DNA of 8,661 nt. It comes from Gammaproteobacteria bacterium. GTDB lineage: Bacteria > Pseudomonadota > Gammaproteobacteria > GCA-001735895. This document shows positions 7,831 to 8,661 of the stretch, piece by piece. The notes beneath the pieces were generated by a model, which saw nothing but the letters and a program-made list of their open reading frames with translations, was not told the origin of the DNA and made no database searches. The stretch's first letter is position 1. Each line of letters starts with the position of its first letter. The position numbers were made by a program, and so were the translations under genes. The DNA lies in contig JAASSH010000058.1 in assembly GCA_021767985.1 (NCBI GenBank), positions 1 through 8,661 of the forward strand. Reading direction: 5' to 3'.

Positions 7831-7909
7831 TAATTTTGGGTCAGAGTAAAAACTATCTCTGTTCCGCCTTGCCGGGCTTTAACAGAGTTTTTACTCTGAC
7901 CCGGAATTA
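7831..7909. repeat. 79-bp long inverted repeat (REP/MITE-like palindrome) between guaD and the next gene
   Basis: Two perfect 16-bp arms, GGGTCAGAGTAAAAAC (7838-7853) and GTTTTTACTCTGACCC (7887-7902), are extended outwards by TAATT/AATTA (7831-7835 and 7905-7909) across two T-G mismatches. Inside them TCTGTT (7858-7863) pairs with AACAGA (7881-7886), leaving a 4-nt bulge (7854-7857) and a 17-nt GC-rich loop that can form a short GCC/GGC stem. This gives over 30 possible pairs in one RNA hairpin. There is no open reading frame in it. I recall similar arms in intergenic palindromes dispersed in gammaproteobacterial and other genomes, some near IS200/IS605-like transposase genes; that is memory, not a search. 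The T run lies inside the stem, so it is not a classic terminator. Confidence 0.8.
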
Positions 7910-7914
7910 TTTGC

Positions 7915-7919
7915 GAGGT
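7915..7919 (+). promoter_or_regulatory. Ribosome binding site for the second deaminase gene
   Basis: GAGGT lies 5 nt before ATG 7925 and 5 nt after the end of the long inverted repeat. It supports 7925 as the start and shows that the repeat stops short of the translation signal. Confidence 0.7.
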
Positions 7920-7924
7920 GGGGG

Positions 7925-8661
7925 ATGAGCCTGCTGTTGATCGATAATGCCGAGGTGCTGGTCACCATGGATGACGAAAGGCGCGAGATTGAAAACGGTG
8001 CCATAGTCATACGTAGTAATGTAATTGAGCGGCTTGGCAGTGGCGACGAAGTTCATGCCAGCCTGTCTGCTGATGGGCTGGAACCGGATCGGCGTATCGA
8101 TGCCAGCGGCTGCGTTGTCGTGCCGGGACTCGTCAACTGTCATCATCACCTCTACCAGACGCTGACCCGCAGTATCGGCACCGCCCAGGGCAAGTCGCTG
8201 TTCGACTGGCTGCAGACGCTCTATCCGATCTGGGGAGAGATGGATGCCGCGGCGGTTTATGTCAGTGCAAAACTCGGCCTCGCCGAATTGCTGCTGTCCG
8301 GCGCCACCACGGTGGCCGATCATCTTTACCTGTTTCCCAACGATGCCCGGCTCGACGATGAAATTCGCGCCGCGCGCGAACTCGGGGTGCGTTTCCATCC
8401 GACCCGCGGCAGCATGAGCCTGGGACAGAGCCAGGGCGGCCTGCCGCCGGATAACGTTTGCGAGGACGAGAACGATATCCTGGCCGATTGCGAACGCGTG
8501 ATAAACGAGTTTCACGATTCCGAATCTTTTTCCATGCTGCGCATCGGGCTGGCTCCCTGTTCGCCGTTCAGCGTAACTCCGGAGTTGATGCGTAAAACCG
8601 CCGCGTTGGCACGACGCCACCCCAAGGTCAGGCTGCACACGCATCTCGCCGAAACCATCGA
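7925..8661 (+). CDS. 8-oxoguanine deaminase-like amidohydrolase (3' end cut by window)
   Basis: An ATG at 7925 opens a frame that runs to the window edge without a stop: 245 residues plus two bases. The protein starts MSLLLIDNAEVLVTMDD, with a beta-sandwich strand, then VVVPGLVNCHHHLYQTLTRS (64-83) with probable zinc ligands H73 and H75, LFDWLQTLYPIW (92-103), SGATTVADHLYLFPND (125-140), RGSMSLGQSQGGLPPDNV (161-178), LAPCSPFSVTPELM (209-222) and HTHLAET (238-244) with ligand H240 and Glu243. The RGSMSLG..GGLPPD block and CSPFSVTPELM are typical of 8-oxoguanine deaminases (Pseudomonas Pa0142 type), which turn 8-oxoguanine into urate and ammonia. Hydroxyatrazine ethylaminohydrolase (AtzB/TrzF-like) and other cytosine-deaminase-like enzymes are close relatives, so the substrate is not certain. 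The neighbouring puuD, which uses urate, favours the 8-oxoguanine assignment. The remaining His and Asp ligands should lie beyond the window. Confidence 0.85.
   Translation, partial: MSLLLIDNAEVLVTMDDERREIENGAIVIRSNVIERLGSGDEVHASLSADGLEPDRRIDASGCVVVPGLVNCHHHLYQTLTRSIGTAQGKSLFDWLQTLYPIWGEMDAAAVYVSAKLGLAELLLSGATTVADHLYLFPNDARLDDEIRAARELGVRFHPTRGSMSLGQSQGGLPPDNVCEDENDILADCERVINEFHDSESFSMLRIGLAPCSPFSVTPELMRKTAALARRHPKVRLHTHLAETI

Noticed and set aside
7838..7902. Long inverted repeat considered as an intrinsic terminator or a CRISPR repeat
   Set aside because: No T tract follows the stem, as the T run lies within the arm, and only one pair of arms is present with no spacer series.
7907..8644. 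245-codon antisense open frame at the window end
   Set aside because: The + strand frame from 7925 has a ribosome binding site and clear amidohydrolase motifs; the antisense frame has neither.

Overview
The window reads as part of a purine-uptake and purine-breakdown gene cluster from a proteobacterium. I infer a marine or environmental gammaproteobacterium from codon style and gene content; no rRNA or other taxonomic marker is present. All genes lie on the + strand and are tightly packed: three junctions overlap by 1-8 bp, one gap is 6 bp, and only three short intergenic spaces occur. No stretch over 300 bases lacks a gene.

Layout. Bases 1-513 are the 3' part of xdhC, the accessory factor that inserts cofactor into xanthine dehydrogenase. 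It is joined by an ATGA overlap to a complete BMP-type (Bacillus NupNOPQ-like) ABC importer: a two-domain ATPase (510-2072), two permeases (2065-3135 and 3135-4067) and, after a 98-bp AT-richer spacer, a secreted BMP-family binding protein (4166-5233). A strong hairpin follows. Then come puuD (5296-6480), a membrane urate hydroxylase with a C-terminal cytochrome c domain, and guaD (6487-7818), guanine deaminase. A 79-bp long inverted repeat fills most of the next gap. The window ends inside a second amidohydrolase (7925 to the edge) that looks like 8-oxoguanine deaminase.

How the parts fit. The importer would bring purine bases or nucleosides into the cell. GuaD turns guanine into xanthine, and xanthine dehydrogenase (matured by XdhC; its catalytic subunits are presumably upstream) turns xanthine into urate. 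The 8-oxoguanine deaminase makes urate directly. PuuD oxidises urate to 5-hydroxyisourate with electrons passed to a c-type haem. Two routes therefore converge on urate. The later steps (5-hydroxyisourate hydrolase, OHCU decarboxylase, allantoin breakdown) and any regulator are not in the window.

The individual families are known. The least explained DNA is non-coding: a hairpin with a GNRA loop before the binding-protein gene, a 10-bp perfect hairpin right after it that covers a possible puuD start codon, and the long palindrome between the two deaminase genes, which resembles a dispersed repeat.
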